45,509 nt of DNA from Psychromonas sp. B3M02 (GCF_003318165.1 NZ_QOCB01000136.1:1-45509); one strand, 5' to 3'; shown: positions 16,066 to 25,526, counted from the first letter of the stretch. Notes: generated by a model not told the origin, from the letters alone. Numbers and translations are program-made.

Positions 16066-17451
16066 ATGAGTTGGATTAAACCAGTCAAGTTTGTCGCTAA
16101 AAAGCTAGCATTGAGCATCGCTATTTCGGCAACCGTTATCTCTTATTCTCACGCTGATAAAATTGGCTACCCAGAAAAAGAGGAACTTAAATTTGGTTTT
16201 ATTAAATTAACCGATATGGCTCCCATAGCAATCGCTTACGAAAATGGTTACTTCGAAGATGAAGGACTGTACGTAACAATAGAAGCGCAAGCAAACTGGA
16301 AAGTATTATTAAACGGTTTAATTGATGGCAGTTTAGACGGCGCACATATGCTGGCTGGTCAACCAATTGCAGCAACCATGGGCTTTGGTACTAAAGCACA
16401 TATTATCACCCCTTTCTCAATGGATTTAAATGGTAATGCAATCACCGTCTCTAATGAGATTTGGGATAAGATGAAACCCAACATTCCAAAACAAGCCGAT
16501 GGTAAACCAGTCCACCCTATTAAAGCTGATGCATTAAAACCCGTTGTTGAATCATATAAAGCCGAGGGTAAACCCTTTAACCTAGGTATGGTATTCCCGG
16601 TTTCAACTCATAACTATGAATTACGATACTGGCTAGCTGCTGGTGGCATACACCCAGGATTTTACGCACCACATAAAGGGGATACTAGCGGACATATTGA
16701 TGGCGATGCGATCTTATCAGTAACACCACCACCACAAATGCCATCTACCTTAGAAGCTGGCACGATTTATGGTTACTGTGTAGGTGAACCTTGGAACCAA
16801 CAAGCCGTATTTAAAGGGATTGGTGTGCCAGTGGTGACCGATTACGAAATTTGGAAAAATAACCCAGAAAAAGTATTTGGTTTAACAGCTGAGTTTGCAG
16901 AAAAATACCCTAATACGACTATCCGTTTAACCCGCGCCTTAATCCGTGCAGCAATGTGGTTAGATGAAAATGACAATGCTAACCGCCCAGCTGCGGTGAA
17001 GATCTTGTCACAATCTAACTACGTGGGTGCTGATTATGAAGTGATTGCAAATAGTATGACGGGAACCTTTGAATATGAAAAAGGTGACAAACGTGACGTG
17101 CCTGACTTCAACGTATTCTTTAGACACAATGCAACCTACCCATACTACTCAGATGCAATTTGGTACTTAACACAAATGCGTCGTTGGGGACAAATTTCAG
17201 AACAAAAATCAGATGAATGGTATAAGGATTTAGCGAAAAAAGTATATCGCCCTGACATTTATCAAGTTGCAGCACAATCATTGATTGATGAAAAAGTAGC
17301 TGATGCAAAAGACTTCCCTGACTTTGCCACTGAAACAGGTTACCGAGCACCACAACAACACTTTATTGATGATTTAGTGTATGACGGTAATACACCAAAC
17401 GCTTACATTGATGCATTTGAAATTGGGCTTAAAAAGAGCGACAAACTTTAA
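16066..17451 (+). CDS. nrtA: Nitrate ABC transporter binding protein NrtA
   Basis: A 461-residue periplasmic binding protein of the NrtA/CmpA family. The signal peptide ends near SHA (about residue 31), so this is a transporter component and not the cytoplasmic nitrate sensor NasS, a homologue without one. Family features include [18 protein letters not shown] at the N-terminus, [20 protein letters not shown], and [14 protein letters not shown]. Start set at 16066 (MSWIKP), where AAGGA lies 9 nt upstream; earlier in-frame codons fall within the terminator's U-tract. First structural gene after the ANTAR leader. Nitrate is the likely ligand; nitrite or cyanate cannot be ruled out by sequence alone. 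Confidence 0.88.
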   Translation: MSWIKPVKFVAKKLALSIAISATVISYSHADKIGYPEKEELKFGFIKLTDMAPIAIAYENGYFEDEGLYVTIEAQANWKVLLNGLIDGSLDGAHMLAGQPIAATMGFGTKAHIITPFSMDLNGNAITVSNEIWDKMKPNIPKQADGKPVHPIKADALKPVVESYKAEGKPFNLGMVFPVSTHNYELRYWLAAGGIHPGFYAPHKGDTSGHIDGDAILSVTPPPQMPSTLEAGTIYGYCVGEPWNQQAVFKGIGVPVVTDYEIWKNNPEKVFGLTAEFAEKYPNTTIRLTRALIRAAMWLDENDNANRPAAVKILSQSNYVGADYEVIANSMTGTFEYEKGDKRDVPDFNVFFRHNATYPYYSDAIWYLTQMRRWGQISEQKSDEWYKDLAKKVYRPDIYQVAAQSLIDEKVADAKDFPDFATETGYRAPQQHFIDDLVYDGNTPNAYIDAFEIGLKKSDKL

Positions 17452-17506
17452 TTTAAACCCGGTCTTCAAATTAACTATTTAACCTTAATGGGTTAAGTAG
17501 ATATCA

Positions 17507-17538
17507 CTTAGGCTCCACTTTCACAGTGCGAGCCTAAG
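17507..17538 (+). other. Intercistronic hairpin between nrtA and nrtB
   Basis: A 9-bp stem (CTTAGGCTC / GAGCCTAAG) continues into a 4-bp stem (CACT / AGTG) past one bulged C, with a 5-nt loop. No U-tract follows. It resembles the hairpin after dctP and probably stabilises the upstream binding-protein message. Confidence 0.6.
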
Positions 17539-17567
17539 CATAAAGCGTTAAACAAGGAACAGTTAAC

Positions 17568-18563
17568 ATGACGACTAGCTCAGTAAGTAGCAAATCAGCA
17601 ATTTCATCGGCAACAAACGTGAAAATTCAAAAGTTTGTTAAAAGTACAACCCGAATACTCGCCCTACCATTGTTAGGCATTATGGTATTTTTATTGTTAT
17701 GGAGTATCGCCGCTAAAAATATACATACGTCTTTGGGTGAATTCCCAGGACCCAATGCGGTATTTAACCAATTTAGCTCACTCTACGATGAACACACCGC
17801 CGAACGAGAAAAAGCTGATAAATTTTACGAGCGTCAAGAGATTCGTAATGCCAAACGAGTAGAAGACGATCCAACCTACGTCCCTAAAATCAGAAAATAC
17901 ACAGGTAAAGAGACTTTTGTCGATCAAATATTTACCAGCTTAATTACCGTAACCAGTGGCTTTTTACTGGCAGCTATTATTGCCATTCCACTCGGTATCG
18001 CAATGGGATTAAGTAAAAACCTAAACGCCGCCATCAACCCTATTATTCAGATATTTAAACCCGTTTCACCATTAGCCTGGTTGCCACTGGTGACTATGGT
18101 AGTAAGTGCGCTATATGTATCAAGCGATCCATTAGTCTCTAAATCATTTGTTAACTCACTACTCACAGTAACCCTATGTAGCCTTTGGCCTATGGTCATT
18201 AACACATCAATTGGTGTTTCTTCATTAGACCAAGACTTAAAAAATGTAAGTCGAGTGTTACGTTTACCAATTTTAACTCATATCCGTAAAATCGTATTAC
18301 CAGCGTCGGTACCGATGATCTTCACCGGTATGCGTTTATCTTTTGGTGTGGCATGGATGGTATTAATCGCCGCAGAAATGCTTGCGCAAAATCCAGGTTT
18401 AGGAAAATTTGTATGGGATGAATTCCAAAACGGAAGTTCAGATTCATTAGCGCGCATTATGGCCGCCGTGATCGTGATTGGTTTCATCGGTTTTATCCTA
18501 GATAGAGGCATGTTACAGCTACAACGCTTTGCATCTTGGGATAAATCAGCAACAACAGTTTAA
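17568..18563 (+). CDS. nrtB: Nitrate ABC transporter permease NrtB
   Basis: A 331-residue inner-membrane permease of the BPD_transp_1 family. One N-terminal helix (about residues 33-52) is followed by a long charged segment (about 75-120, with YERQEIRNAKR) that I recall from proteobacterial NrtB proteins, then about five transmembrane helices. FKPVSPLAWLPLVTMV and the EAA-like loop LKNVSRVLRLPILTHIRKIVLPAS, which contacts the ATPase, are clear. It lies 116 bp after nrtA, separated by a hairpin, and 45 bp before nrtC. With NrtA and NrtC it should form a high-affinity nitrate importer. Confidence 0.9.
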   Translation: MTTSSVSSKSAISSATNVKIQKFVKSTTRILALPLLGIMVFLLLWSIAAKNIHTSLGEFPGPNAVFNQFSSLYDEHTAEREKADKFYERQEIRNAKRVEDDPTYVPKIRKYTGKETFVDQIFTSLITVTSGFLLAAIIAIPLGIAMGLSKNLNAAINPIIQIFKPVSPLAWLPLVTMVVSALYVSSDPLVSKSFVNSLLTVTLCSLWPMVINTSIGVSSLDQDLKNVSRVLRLPILTHIRKIVLPASVPMIFTGMRLSFGVAWMVLIAAEMLAQNPGLGKFVWDEFQNGSSDSLARIMAAVIVIGFIGFILDRGMLQLQRFASWDKSATTV

Positions 18564-18608
18564 TAATCGTTGCTTAACACTAGCAACATTAGAAATTAAG
18601 GAATAAAA

Positions 18609-19445
18609 ATGAGCACATTACTTGATATAAGCCATATCGATATGGTTTTCCCAACACCAACGGGCGGTTTTACAGCCCTAAAGGATGTTGATTTAAAGAT
18701 TAAAAAAGGTGAGTTCGTTTCATTAATTGGCCACTCAGGCTGTGGTAAATCAACGGTATTAAATGTGGTTGCAGGACTTTATCAAGCAACCACAGGTGGT
18801 GTTATTTTAGGTGGTAGAGAAGTCACAGAGCCAGGCCCTGAACGCGCCGTTGTTTTTCAAAACCATTCATTATTACCTTGGTTAACAGCCTACCAGAATG
18901 TTGAACTCGCCGTTGAGCAAGTATTTGGCTCTAAAATGGGTAAAGTAGAAAAGAAAGAATGGATTGAGCATAACCTCAAGTTAGTGCATATGGATCATGC
19001 CATGTACAAACGCCCTAATGAAATTTCAGGTGGTATGAAACAACGTGTAGGTATTGCTCGCGCATTAGCTATGCAACCGGAAGTGTTACTAATGGATGAA
19101 CCATTTGGTGCATTGGATGCATTAACACGAGCACACATGCAAGATTCATTGATGGAAATTCAAAATGAATTAAATAACACCGTGATTATGATCACCCATG
19201 ATGTGGACGAAGCGGTATTATTATCCGATAGAATTGTGATGATGACTAATGGACCGAGTGCAACGGTAGGTGAAATATTAGAAGTAAACTTAGAGCGTCC
19301 TCGTGATCGTTTGAGTCTGTCTAAAGACCCACACTATAATCGTTTACGATCAGATGTATTAACTTTCTTGTATGAAAAACAACGTAAGGTTGAAACAATC
19401 AAAAGTAAAACCGTGGCCAGTTCGACACAAAGTAAAACCGCTTAA
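18609..19445 (+). CDS. nrtC: Nitrate ABC transporter ATP-binding protein
   Basis: A 278-residue ATPase of the nitrate/sulfonate/taurine type. Walker A GHSGCGKST (about residues 43-51), Q-loop VVFQNHSLLPW, signature ISGGMKQR, Walker B VLLMDEP and switch His in MITHDVDEA are all present. It corresponds in size to the NrtD-type short ATPase and lacks the extra NrtA-like domain of cyanobacterial NrtC, so the symbol follows proteobacterial usage. Last gene of the cluster, with a terminator about 54 bp beyond its stop. A 14-bp direct duplication (19439-19466) spans the stop codon. Confidence 0.9.
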   Translation: MSTLLDISHIDMVFPTPTGGFTALKDVDLKIKKGEFVSLIGHSGCGKSTVLNVVAGLYQATTGGVILGGREVTEPGPERAVVFQNHSLLPWLTAYQNVELAVEQVFGSKMGKVEKKEWIEHNLKLVHMDHAMYKRPNEISGGMKQRVGIARALAMQPEVLLMDEPFGALDALTRAHMQDSLMEIQNELNNTVIMITHDVDEAVLLSDRIVMMTNGPSATVGEILEVNLERPRDRLSLSKDPHYNRLRSDVLTFLYEKQRKVETIKSKTVASSTQSKTA

Positions 19446-19466
19446 CTAACACCGCTTAACTAACAC
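19439..19466 (+). repeat. 14-bp tandem duplication across the nrtC stop codon
   Basis: CGCTTAACTAACAC occurs twice in direct succession. The first copy contains the stop codon TAA of nrtC, and the second lies in the 3' untranslated region. It probably arose by replication slippage; no function is evident. Confidence 0.8.
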
Positions 19467-19498
19467 CACTTAGTTACTTTATTAATCATAAATATATC

Positions 19499-19522
19499 AG
19501 AGGGCTTAACAGCCCTCTTTTT
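19499..19522 (+). terminator. Terminator of the nrt cluster
   Basis: A 7-bp GC-rich stem (AGAGGGC / GCCCTCT) with a 6-nt loop is followed by TTTT. It sits after nrtC and before the convergent TrhA gene. Confidence 0.9.
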
Positions 19523-19549
19523 GCATCAACAGATGATTATTACCTCAGA

Positions 19550-20176
19550 TCACCTTACATACAGAGCAATAGAGATAAAGTGGCTAATTGAACCCATTAA
19601 AACAAACAAATGCCAAATACCGTGTGCATGACGCAGCTTTTTAAGGTTATCTAATACATAGAAAATCACCCCCAAGGTATAAGCTAGCCCCCCCACTGTT
19701 AACCAAATAATGCCACCACCTGGGATCACCTGCATTAAGGATGAATACTTAAAGACACAAACCCATCCCATGGCGAGGTAAATTAAGATCTGTAACCACT
19801 CAATGCGTTTTTTAATAGCTACATCCATGATTAAACCAAAGATCGCCAGCCCCCATACAATGGATAACATTAATAAACCATCGTCTCCCTGCAAAGACAA
19901 CAACATATAAGGGGTATAAGTGCCCGCAATCAGCAAATAGATACAAACATGATCTAAGGTTTGGAATATCTTTTTAAGATTAGCGGGTTGCAGACTGTGA
20001 TACAGGGTGGACATGGTATAAAGCAACACCAGTGTTGCTCCAAACACACTAAAGCCAACAATAATGCGCCAATGTTCCTGCTGTAATGCAATAGTTAACA
20101 AGGCCCCTAAACCCACTAAAGCTAATATAGCGCCAATTAGATGAGTAATACTATTAAACTTCTCGCCGTAATACAT
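19550..20176 (-). CDS. Hemolysin III family (TrhA/YqfA-like) membrane protein
   Basis: A 208-residue seven-helix protein of the PAQR/hemolysin III family. The family's metal-binding His positions are visible: His in NSITHLIGAI near the start, STLYHSL, TLDHVCIYLLIAGTYTPY, and the last-helix cluster HAHGIWHLFVLMGSISHF. E. coli YqfA (TrhA) takes part in membrane-fluidity homeostasis; haemolytic activity is not implied. Start set at 20176 (MYYGEK) because AGGAG lies 6 nt upstream, whereas the frame extends to a TTG at 20197 without support. Convergent with nrtC and divergent from the M14 peptidase gene. Confidence 0.88.
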   Translation of the reverse strand: MYYGEKFNSITHLIGAILALVGLGALLTIALQQEHWRIIVGFSVFGATLVLLYTMSTLYHSLQPANLKKIFQTLDHVCIYLLIAGTYTPYMLLSLQGDDGLLMLSIVWGLAIFGLIMDVAIKKRIEWLQILIYLAMGWVCVFKYSSLMQVIPGGGIIWLTVGGLAYTLGVIFYVLDNLKKLRHAHGIWHLFVLMGSISHFISIALYVR

Positions 20177-20261
20177 TAAAGTCTCCTGTACTTTCAACTA
20201 ATAAGATGATTTATTAACAATAAATGCCATACCAGCAAAACAATAACAACAAGGAAATGAT

Positions 20262-21176
20262 ATGACAGCAAATGCATTTTACCCCATTGGACAATCCGGG
20301 GTGCCATGGTCAGACAAAGAGAAACAACAATGGTTTAATCAAACCGTAAGATCTCGTTCATATCTACAACAAGTGGTCACTGAATTAACTGCGTTAAGTG
20401 ACGATTTCACCTTAACAAAATATGGTGAATTAACCATTAATCCAACACTCTATCCACTTTATGCACTGACTTCCTCAAACTGGGATAACAGTAAACCTAT
20501 TATGTTAGTTACTGGTGGTGTTCATGGTTATGAAACCAGTGGTGTTCATGGTGCGATAGCATTCTTAAAAGAACAAGCAAAACATTATCAAGGACAATGT
20601 AACATCGCTGTCTTACCCTGCATCAGCCCATGGGGTTATGAGCATATTTTACGTTGGAATCCCTATGCCGTAGATCCAAACCGTTCTTTTGTTGAGAATA
20701 GCATCAGTGAAGAAGCTGCCAAGGCCATGCAATTTGTTGCCTCTTTAGAAGGCGAAATAGCCTTACATATCGACCTACATGAGACCACTAATTCAGATGA
20801 AAGTGAGTTTAGACCTGCGCTAGCCGCTCGTGATGGCGAAGATTATGTCGCAGGTACCATTCCAGATGGCTTTTATTTAGTAGGAGACAGTGACAATAAA
20901 CAAGTCACTTTCCAAACAGCGATCATTGAAGAAGTAAAAAAAGTAACGCATATCGCCCCCGCCGATGAAAACGGTGAAATCATAGGTTCAAAACAGGAAG
21001 GAGAAGGCATTATTAACTATGCTGTTAAATCTCTGGGTTTATGTGCAGGCATGACCAATGCCCCTTATACCACAACAACAGAAGTCTACCCAGACAGTGA
21101 AAAAGCTACTGCAGAAGAATGTAATAAAGCACAAGTCTGTGCGGTCACAGCTGCTATTGATTATATCTTAGCTTAA
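20262..21176 (+). CDS. M14-family metallocarboxypeptidase
   Basis: A 304-residue zinc peptidase of the M14 family. The zinc ligands are His and Glu in GGVHGYETSG (about residues 86-95) and the later His in LHIDLHETT (about 168-176). DPNRSF is the substrate-carboxylate-binding Asn-Arg pair, and the Glu in TTTEVYP is a candidate catalytic base. No signal peptide, so it acts in the cytoplasm. The closest well-known relatives cleave peptides or N-acyl amino acids; specificity here is unknown. AAGGAAATGAT precedes the ATG. It ends 1 bp from convergent rsuA. Confidence 0.85.
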   Translation: MTANAFYPIGQSGVPWSDKEKQQWFNQTVRSRSYLQQVVTELTALSDDFTLTKYGELTINPTLYPLYALTSSNWDNSKPIMLVTGGVHGYETSGVHGAIAFLKEQAKHYQGQCNIAVLPCISPWGYEHILRWNPYAVDPNRSFVENSISEEAAKAMQFVASLEGEIALHIDLHETTNSDESEFRPALAARDGEDYVAGTIPDGFYLVGDSDNKQVTFQTAIIEEVKKVTHIAPADENGEIIGSKQEGEGIINYAVKSLGLCAGMTNAPYTTTTEVYPDSEKATAEECNKAQVCAVTAAIDYILA

Positions 21177-21177
21177 C

Positions 21178-21900
21178 TTAGAAAGAGTTCACTTCCAGTG
21201 GTGTTAAATAACGCCACTGTCCTAACTCCACATCCAGTTTAACCTGTCCTATTTGTTCACGATGTAAACCAACAACACGGTTACCCACTGCTGCAAACAT
21301 GCGCTTAACTTGATGAAACTTACCTTCAGTAATAGTTAACAGCACTTGCTGTTCAGATATGATTTGCACTTGTGCAGGCTGTGTTAATGCCTTTTCGCCT
21401 TGTAATTGAATACCTTGTTTAAAGATGTTAATCAATTCAGGCTTAAACGGTTTAGATAAGGTCACTCGATACACTTTAGGGCATAAATTAGTTGGTAAGG
21501 TAATGTTGAAGGTCCAACGGCCATCGTCGGTGATCAAAATTAAACCCGTGGTATCTGCATCTAAACGACCTGCAATATGCAGTTCATCTCGTTGATTAAT
21601 GCCATTTTCTACTTCTGCCCCATTAATCTGTCTGTCTTTAGTTAATAGATTTAATGCAGATGGGTACACTTCATCAATATTAGAGCAAATTGTATTAGCC
21701 GGTTTGTTCATTAATAAATAACGAAAGGGCCTTGCTAGCAAACGTTGATTGGCAAACATCACCTCGTTATTCTCATGCACTTGATGCGCGACTTCTTGTA
21801 CAATTTCTCCATTTACCCTCACTTCACCAGCTTCTATAACCTGTTTGGCTTGTTGCTTGGTGAAGTCAGTACTTTTCATAACAAATTTATCTAACCGCAT
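21178..21900 (-). CDS. rsuA: 16S rRNA pseudouridine synthase RsuA
   Basis: A 240-residue pseudouridine synthase. An S4 RNA-binding domain (about residues 1-50: MRLDKFVMKST, QVIEAGEVRVNGEIV) precedes the RsuA-type catalytic domain. GRLDADTTGLILITDDG carries the catalytic Asp, and KVYRVTL and EGKFHQVKRMFAAVGNRVVGLHR are family hallmarks. RsuA isomerises U516 in 16S rRNA during ribosome assembly. The order of motifs and the length fit RsuA, not RluB/E/F, but close paralogues exist. Convergent with the M14 gene with no visible terminator between them. Confidence 0.88.
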   Translation of the reverse strand: MRLDKFVMKSTDFTKQQAKQVIEAGEVRVNGEIVQEVAHQVHENNEVMFANQRLLARPFRYLLMNKPANTICSNIDEVYPSALNLLTKDRQINGAEVENGINQRDELHIAGRLDADTTGLILITDDGRWTFNITLPTNLCPKVYRVTLSKPFKPELINIFKQGIQLQGEKALTQPAQVQIISEQQVLLTITEGKFHQVKRMFAAVGNRVVGLHREQIGQVKLDVELGQWRYLTPLEVNSF

Positions 21901-21947
21901 TAATCCTCTGTTTTAAAAATGCTTTATTTACCACTTAGTAGCACCAC

Positions 21948-22763
21948 TTAAACGTTTATCTTACCTTTCAAATACAATACAGCATAACCAGAGACTAAAA
22001 CGCGATCATCTTGTATTTGGCAATATAAAGTTCCGCCTCTATTGGAAGCTTGGTATGCCACTAGCGATTTTTTATTTAAAGCGTTCGCCCAATATGGTGC
22101 GAGCCCCGCATGGATAGAGCCTGTAACAGGATCTTCATCTCCACCATTGGCAGGCCAAAAATAACGAGAAATGAAATCATAATGTCCTAAGTCTTTATGA
22201 TTTTGAGATTGCTTACTGGCGGTAACAACCACATCTAAAGGTGTTAACTTTTTTAATAATTCGGACTTATAACTTATATTTAATATTTGATCCACTGAAG
22301 CTAACACAACAACATAAGCTTGACGGTTTTTTAAAACCAGTAAAGGCTTAATCGATAAAGCTTCTATTAAAGCTGTTGGTGGTTGTTCTAATAATTTCGG
22401 AGACTGATTAGGAAAGCTCATTTCAATACGTTGATCATCAAGTTGTTGTACTGTTAATTTACCCACTTGTAAGGTAACAAACTCGATATCACCCGTCATC
22501 CCCAAATGATGATAAAGCACAAACGCACTCGCTAATGTCGCGTGCCCACAAAAATCTATTTCAGTTAATGGTGAAAACCAACGAATTTCATAAATGCCCT
22601 GTTTAGTTTCAACAAAGAACGCCGTCTCAGACAAATTATTTTCGATAGCAATCTTTTGCATCAAGTCATCGTCAATCCAGTTTTCTAAAGGTACGACTGC
22701 CGCTGAATTACCTTTGAATTGCTGTTCGGTAAATGCATCAACCACATAAATATCCAGTTCCAT
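21948..22763 (-). CDS. PhzF-family isomerase-like protein
   Basis: A 271-residue protein of the PhzF/diaminopimelate-epimerase fold. Motifs: DAFTEQQFKGNSAAVV at the start, NNLSETAFF with the catalytic Glu, DFCGHATLASAFVL, and GDEDPVTGSIHAGLAPYW in the second lobe. The only biochemically known relative, PhzF, isomerises a phenazine precursor; no other phenazine genes are present, so the substrate is unknown. Start set at 22763 (MELDIYV) because AGGA precedes it by 9 nt; an in-frame ATG at 22817 would add 18 residues unlike the family. Single gene. Confidence 0.87.
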   Translation of the reverse strand: MELDIYVVDAFTEQQFKGNSAAVVPLENWIDDDLMQKIAIENNLSETAFFVETKQGIYEIRWFSPLTEIDFCGHATLASAFVLYHHLGMTGDIEFVTLQVGKLTVQQLDDQRIEMSFPNQSPKLLEQPPTALIEALSIKPLLVLKNRQAYVVVLASVDQILNISYKSELLKKLTPLDVVVTASKQSQNHKDLGHYDFISRYFWPANGGDEDPVTGSIHAGLAPYWANALNKKSLVAYQASNRGGTLYCQIQDDRVLVSGYAVLYLKGKINV

Positions 22764-22879
22764 TTGATTTCTTCCTTTGAATATATAAAAGCAACAGTAC
22801 ATATTAAATGCAGTCATTAATAAAGATACAGTTTAAAAACTGACAAACAGTACAGAAAGTAACATCTATTGCGTTTAAA

Positions 22880-22905
22880 ATAAAAAAGCAGGCCGATGCC
22901 TGCTT
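22880..22905 (-). terminator. Terminator of gcvT
   Basis: On the - strand a perfect 8-bp stem (AAGCAGGC / GCCTGCTT) with a tetraloop ATCG is followed by TTTTTTATTTT. It lies about 50 nt beyond the gcvT stop codon and is a classic rho-independent terminator. Confidence 0.93.
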
Positions 22906-22956
22906 GATAGAAGGGATTAAGCTAACTACTGCTTGCTAGCAATAGGCTAGATAGGA

Positions 22957-24075
22957 TTAACCACGGTAGTAGCTTTGTGCAACAACCGGCATTTTTGTCA
23001 CTGTCATGGCTAGTTTTTTACCACGTACTTCTGCATAAACAACAGACTCGAGCACCGCATTTTCAGTTTTTACGTAACCCATAGCCACTGGCATTCCGTA
23101 AGTTGGACCAAAGGTACCACTGGTCACAACACCAATTTCATTATCGTCAGCATCAAATAATACCGCACCTTCACGTACAGGGGCCTTTGATTGACCCACT
23201 AAACCAATACGCTTACGGCTAACATTTTTAGTCGCAATTTGATCTAAGATGATACCGCTACCAATAAATCCACCTGGACGTTCACCATCGCTGCGGCGTG
23301 CTTTGCTAATTCCCCATAACAAGCTAGCTTCAACAGGAGTTGTAGTTTCATCAAGGTCATGTCCATAAAGACATAAACCACACTCTAAACGTAAAGAGTC
23401 ACGTGCGCCCAAACCAATCCACTCTACTTCTTCTTTTGCAAGCAGTTCACGTGCTAGTTGTTCTGCTTGTGCAGCAGGAACTGAAATCTCATAACCATCT
23501 TCACCAGTGTAACCAGAACGACTTACGTAACATTCAACGCCAACTAATTCAATTTTAACAGCATCCATGAACATCATTTCTTTAACGCTTGGATTAAACT
23601 CACCAAGTACAGCTGCAGCTTTTGGCCCTTGTAAAGCAAGCAGCGCTCTGTCTTCGATAATTTCTATTTCTACATCATCGGGCAAATTCGCTTGTAAGTG
23701 TGCAATATCTTGTGCTTTACAGGCTGCATTAACCACTACAAATAGGTGATCACCAAAATTAGTTACCATCAAGTCATCACTAATGCCGCCTTGCTCATTC
23801 GTAAAGAAAGCATAACGCTGTTTACCATTAGGCAGGTCAATAATATCTACCGGTACTAGTTTTTCTAAACCAGCCGCTGCATTTGCACCTTTCAAACGTA
23901 GCTGTCCCATGTGTGAAACATCAAATAAACCAGCAGATTGACGACAGTGTAAATGCTCTTTCTTCACACCTAAAGCATATTGCACAGGCATATCATAACC
24001 AGCAAATGGCACCATTTTTGCGCCCATTTCGATATGTAAAGCATGTAGGGGTGTAACTAATAATGGTTCAGACAT
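22957..24075 (-). CDS. gcvT: Glycine cleavage system T protein (aminomethyltransferase)
   Basis: A 372-residue T protein that moves the methylene carbon from aminomethyl-lipoyl-GcvH to tetrahydrofolate, releasing ammonia. Clear family motifs are MVPFAGYDMPVQY, GLFDVSHMGQ, the catalytic Asp in GGISDDLMVTNF, YTGEDGYEI, GARDSLRLECGLCLYGHDLD and GFIGSGI. Start set at 24075 (MSEPLL) because GGAG lies 9 nt upstream; five further codons are open. It lies 64 bp after the XRE-cupin gene on the same strand, apart from gcvH and gcvP, which run the other way. Its own terminator follows. Confidence 0.94.
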   Translation of the reverse strand: MSEPLLVTPLHALHIEMGAKMVPFAGYDMPVQYALGVKKEHLHCRQSAGLFDVSHMGQLRLKGANAAAGLEKLVPVDIIDLPNGKQRYAFFTNEQGGISDDLMVTNFGDHLFVVVNAACKAQDIAHLQANLPDDVEIEIIEDRALLALQGPKAAAVLGEFNPSVKEMMFMDAVKIELVGVECYVSRSGYTGEDGYEISVPAAQAEQLARELLAKEEVEWIGLGARDSLRLECGLCLYGHDLDETTTPVEASLLWGISKARRSDGERPGGFIGSGIILDQIATKNVSRKRIGLVGQSKAPVREGAVLFDADDNEIGVVTSGTFGPTYGMPVAMGYVKTENAVLESVVYAEVRGKKLAMTVTKMPVVAQSYYRG

Positions 24076-24139
24076 TGAGTAGATCTCCATTCAAACGTTA
24101 AGTATGTAACCAGTTATAATAAAACTAATCATTAATATT

Positions 24140-24760
24140 CTAAGATGCAGTCACCCATAGGATTTGCGCATCGTCTTCACTAACAGAAGCAAGCATATGC
24201 CCCATGTTAGCGTCGTAATAAACTGAATCACCTTCAACTAGGTTGACCGGTTCATAATATTCAGAGAAGAAAGTTATCTCCCCTTTTAACACTAATAAAA
24301 ACTCTTCACCGTCGTGACGTATCCAATCACTGTAGTCATCAAAACTGCGCGCACGTACCAATGATTTAAAAGGCATCATCTTTTTATTAGATAACTGAGT
24401 CGCTAATAACTCATGTTCATAGGTTAAAGTTGGATGAGATTTACCCAACTCATTACGTGTAATATCTCGACGCCCTGTTGTGTTGACCTTTTTAGGTGTT
24501 GCAAACAGTTGCGGAATATTAATATCCAAACCAGTTGTCAGCTTTTGCATCGCTTGGAAAGTCGGTGATATTTGTTCATTTTCAATTTTCGACAGAGTCG
24601 AACGGGCTAAGCCAGTCTTTTGGCTAGCCTCTTCTAAAGTTAACCCTAATGCGCGTCGAATATCTTTTAATCGCTCACCCAACTTAATAGGGGCGATGTT
24701 TTCAGTCGATTGCTCTGTCGAAATGGTCATTGATGGATATACATCTTGTTGATCAGTCAT
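24140..24760 (-). CDS. XRE-family regulator with C-terminal cupin domain
   Basis: A 206-residue regulator: an HTH_3 domain (about residues 27-82, core GLTLEEASQKTGLARSTLSK) and a C-terminal cupin_2 sensor domain (about 130-203, with HDGEEFLLVLKGEITF and EGDSVYYDANMGH). Strong AGGAGG lies 6 nt before the ATG. It heads the gcvT transcript and is divergent from gcvH-gcvP, so it is the natural candidate regulator of glycine cleavage in this strain. The effector could be glycine, serine or a derivative bound in the cupin barrel; this is inferred from location. Two candidate operators lie in the divergent spacer. Confidence 0.87.
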   Translation of the reverse strand: MTDQQDVYPSMTISTEQSTENIAPIKLGERLKDIRRALGLTLEEASQKTGLARSTLSKIENEQISPTFQAMQKLTTGLDINIPQLFATPKKVNTTGRRDITRNELGKSHPTLTYEHELLATQLSNKKMMPFKSLVRARSFDDYSDWIRHDGEEFLLVLKGEITFFSEYYEPVNLVEGDSVYYDANMGHMLASVSEDDAQILWVTAS

Positions 24761-25098
24761 GGTCGACCTCCTCTCTTTCTTTTACTTATCGTTTTAAAGA
24801 AAGCACATTACTACAAATATAATAGTTAAAGTGAAAAACCAAGTTTCCTTTAGGAAACTTATTTCTACTTATATTAATAACATTTACACAAATGTCCATA
24901 TATTAAGCGCTTAACCTGTAAATAAGTGTTTTTAGACATAATTATAACCATTTGGTTAACTGTTAACCTCGAAAATAAATCCACTATAGGAAACATTTAC
25001 TATTGATATCTTTTTCTAATATGGTAAAAATACATAAAATTGTGCGACGTTTCGACGCAACCTATAAATCAAACTGCATTTTTAGCTAAGGGATCATT
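24761..25098. promoter_or_regulatory. Divergent control region of the glycine cleavage genes
   Basis: This 338-bp spacer separates the XRE-cupin/gcvT unit from gcvH-gcvP. It contains two perfect palindromes: AAGTTTCCTTTAGGAAACTT (24841-24860) and GGTTAACTGTTAACC (24954-24968). A partial copy of the first, sharing TAGGAAAC, lies at about 24986-24993. An imperfect TGCGACG/CGACGCA repeat is at about 25043-25059, just upstream of gcvH. These are candidate operators. No tandem glycine-riboswitch core is seen. Confidence 0.55.
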
Positions 25099-25476
25099 AT
25101 GGAAAGCAACTTAAAATTCACGGAAACACACGAATGGGTATTGGACAACGGTGACGGTACTATCACTATGGGTATTTCTAACCAGGCTCAAAAATTATTA
25201 GGTGACGTGGTTTACGTTGATTTACCAGAAGTGGGTGATGATGCAGAAGCAGGTGAAGCTTTTTCACTGGTAGAATCTGTAAAGGCGGCTTCAGACCTGT
25301 ACGCTCCAGTAACGGGTGAAGTAGTAGAAATCAATGAAGAGCTTGAAGGTAGCCCAGAGCTTATCAATGAGTCCCCTTATTCAGCGGGTTGGATTGTTAA
25401 AATTAAACTATCTGACGCTGCAGAACTAGATGGCTTAATGTCTAGTGAGACTTACCATGAAGCAAACGAGGAATAA
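25099..25476 (+). CDS. gcvH: Glycine cleavage system H protein
   Basis: A 125-residue lipoyl carrier protein, normal length for GcvH. The start KFTETHEWVL, the segment GISNQAQKLLGDVVYVDLP, and ESVKAASDLYAPV with lipoylated Lys62 are diagnostic. It shuttles the aminomethyl group from GcvP to GcvT and then electrons to lipoamide dehydrogenase. AAGGGATC lies just before the ATG. It is the first gene rightward from the divergent control region. gcvP follows after 115 bp that includes a terminator-like hairpin, so H may be made in excess over P. Confidence 0.95.
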   Translation: MESNLKFTETHEWVLDNGDGTITMGISNQAQKLLGDVVYVDLPEVGDDAEAGEAFSLVESVKAASDLYAPVTGEVVEINEELEGSPELINESPYSAGWIVKIKLSDAAELDGLMSSETYHEANEE

Positions 25477-25526
25477 GCAACTTGCTTATCTCTTTATTCA
25501 GCAATAACTGTAAATAGAGTAAACCT

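Noticed and set aside
24761-25098. Glycine riboswitch ahead of gcvT or gcvH
   Set aside because: I looked for the tandem aptamer core and a linked expression platform on both strands and saw neither; the palindromes there fit protein operators better.
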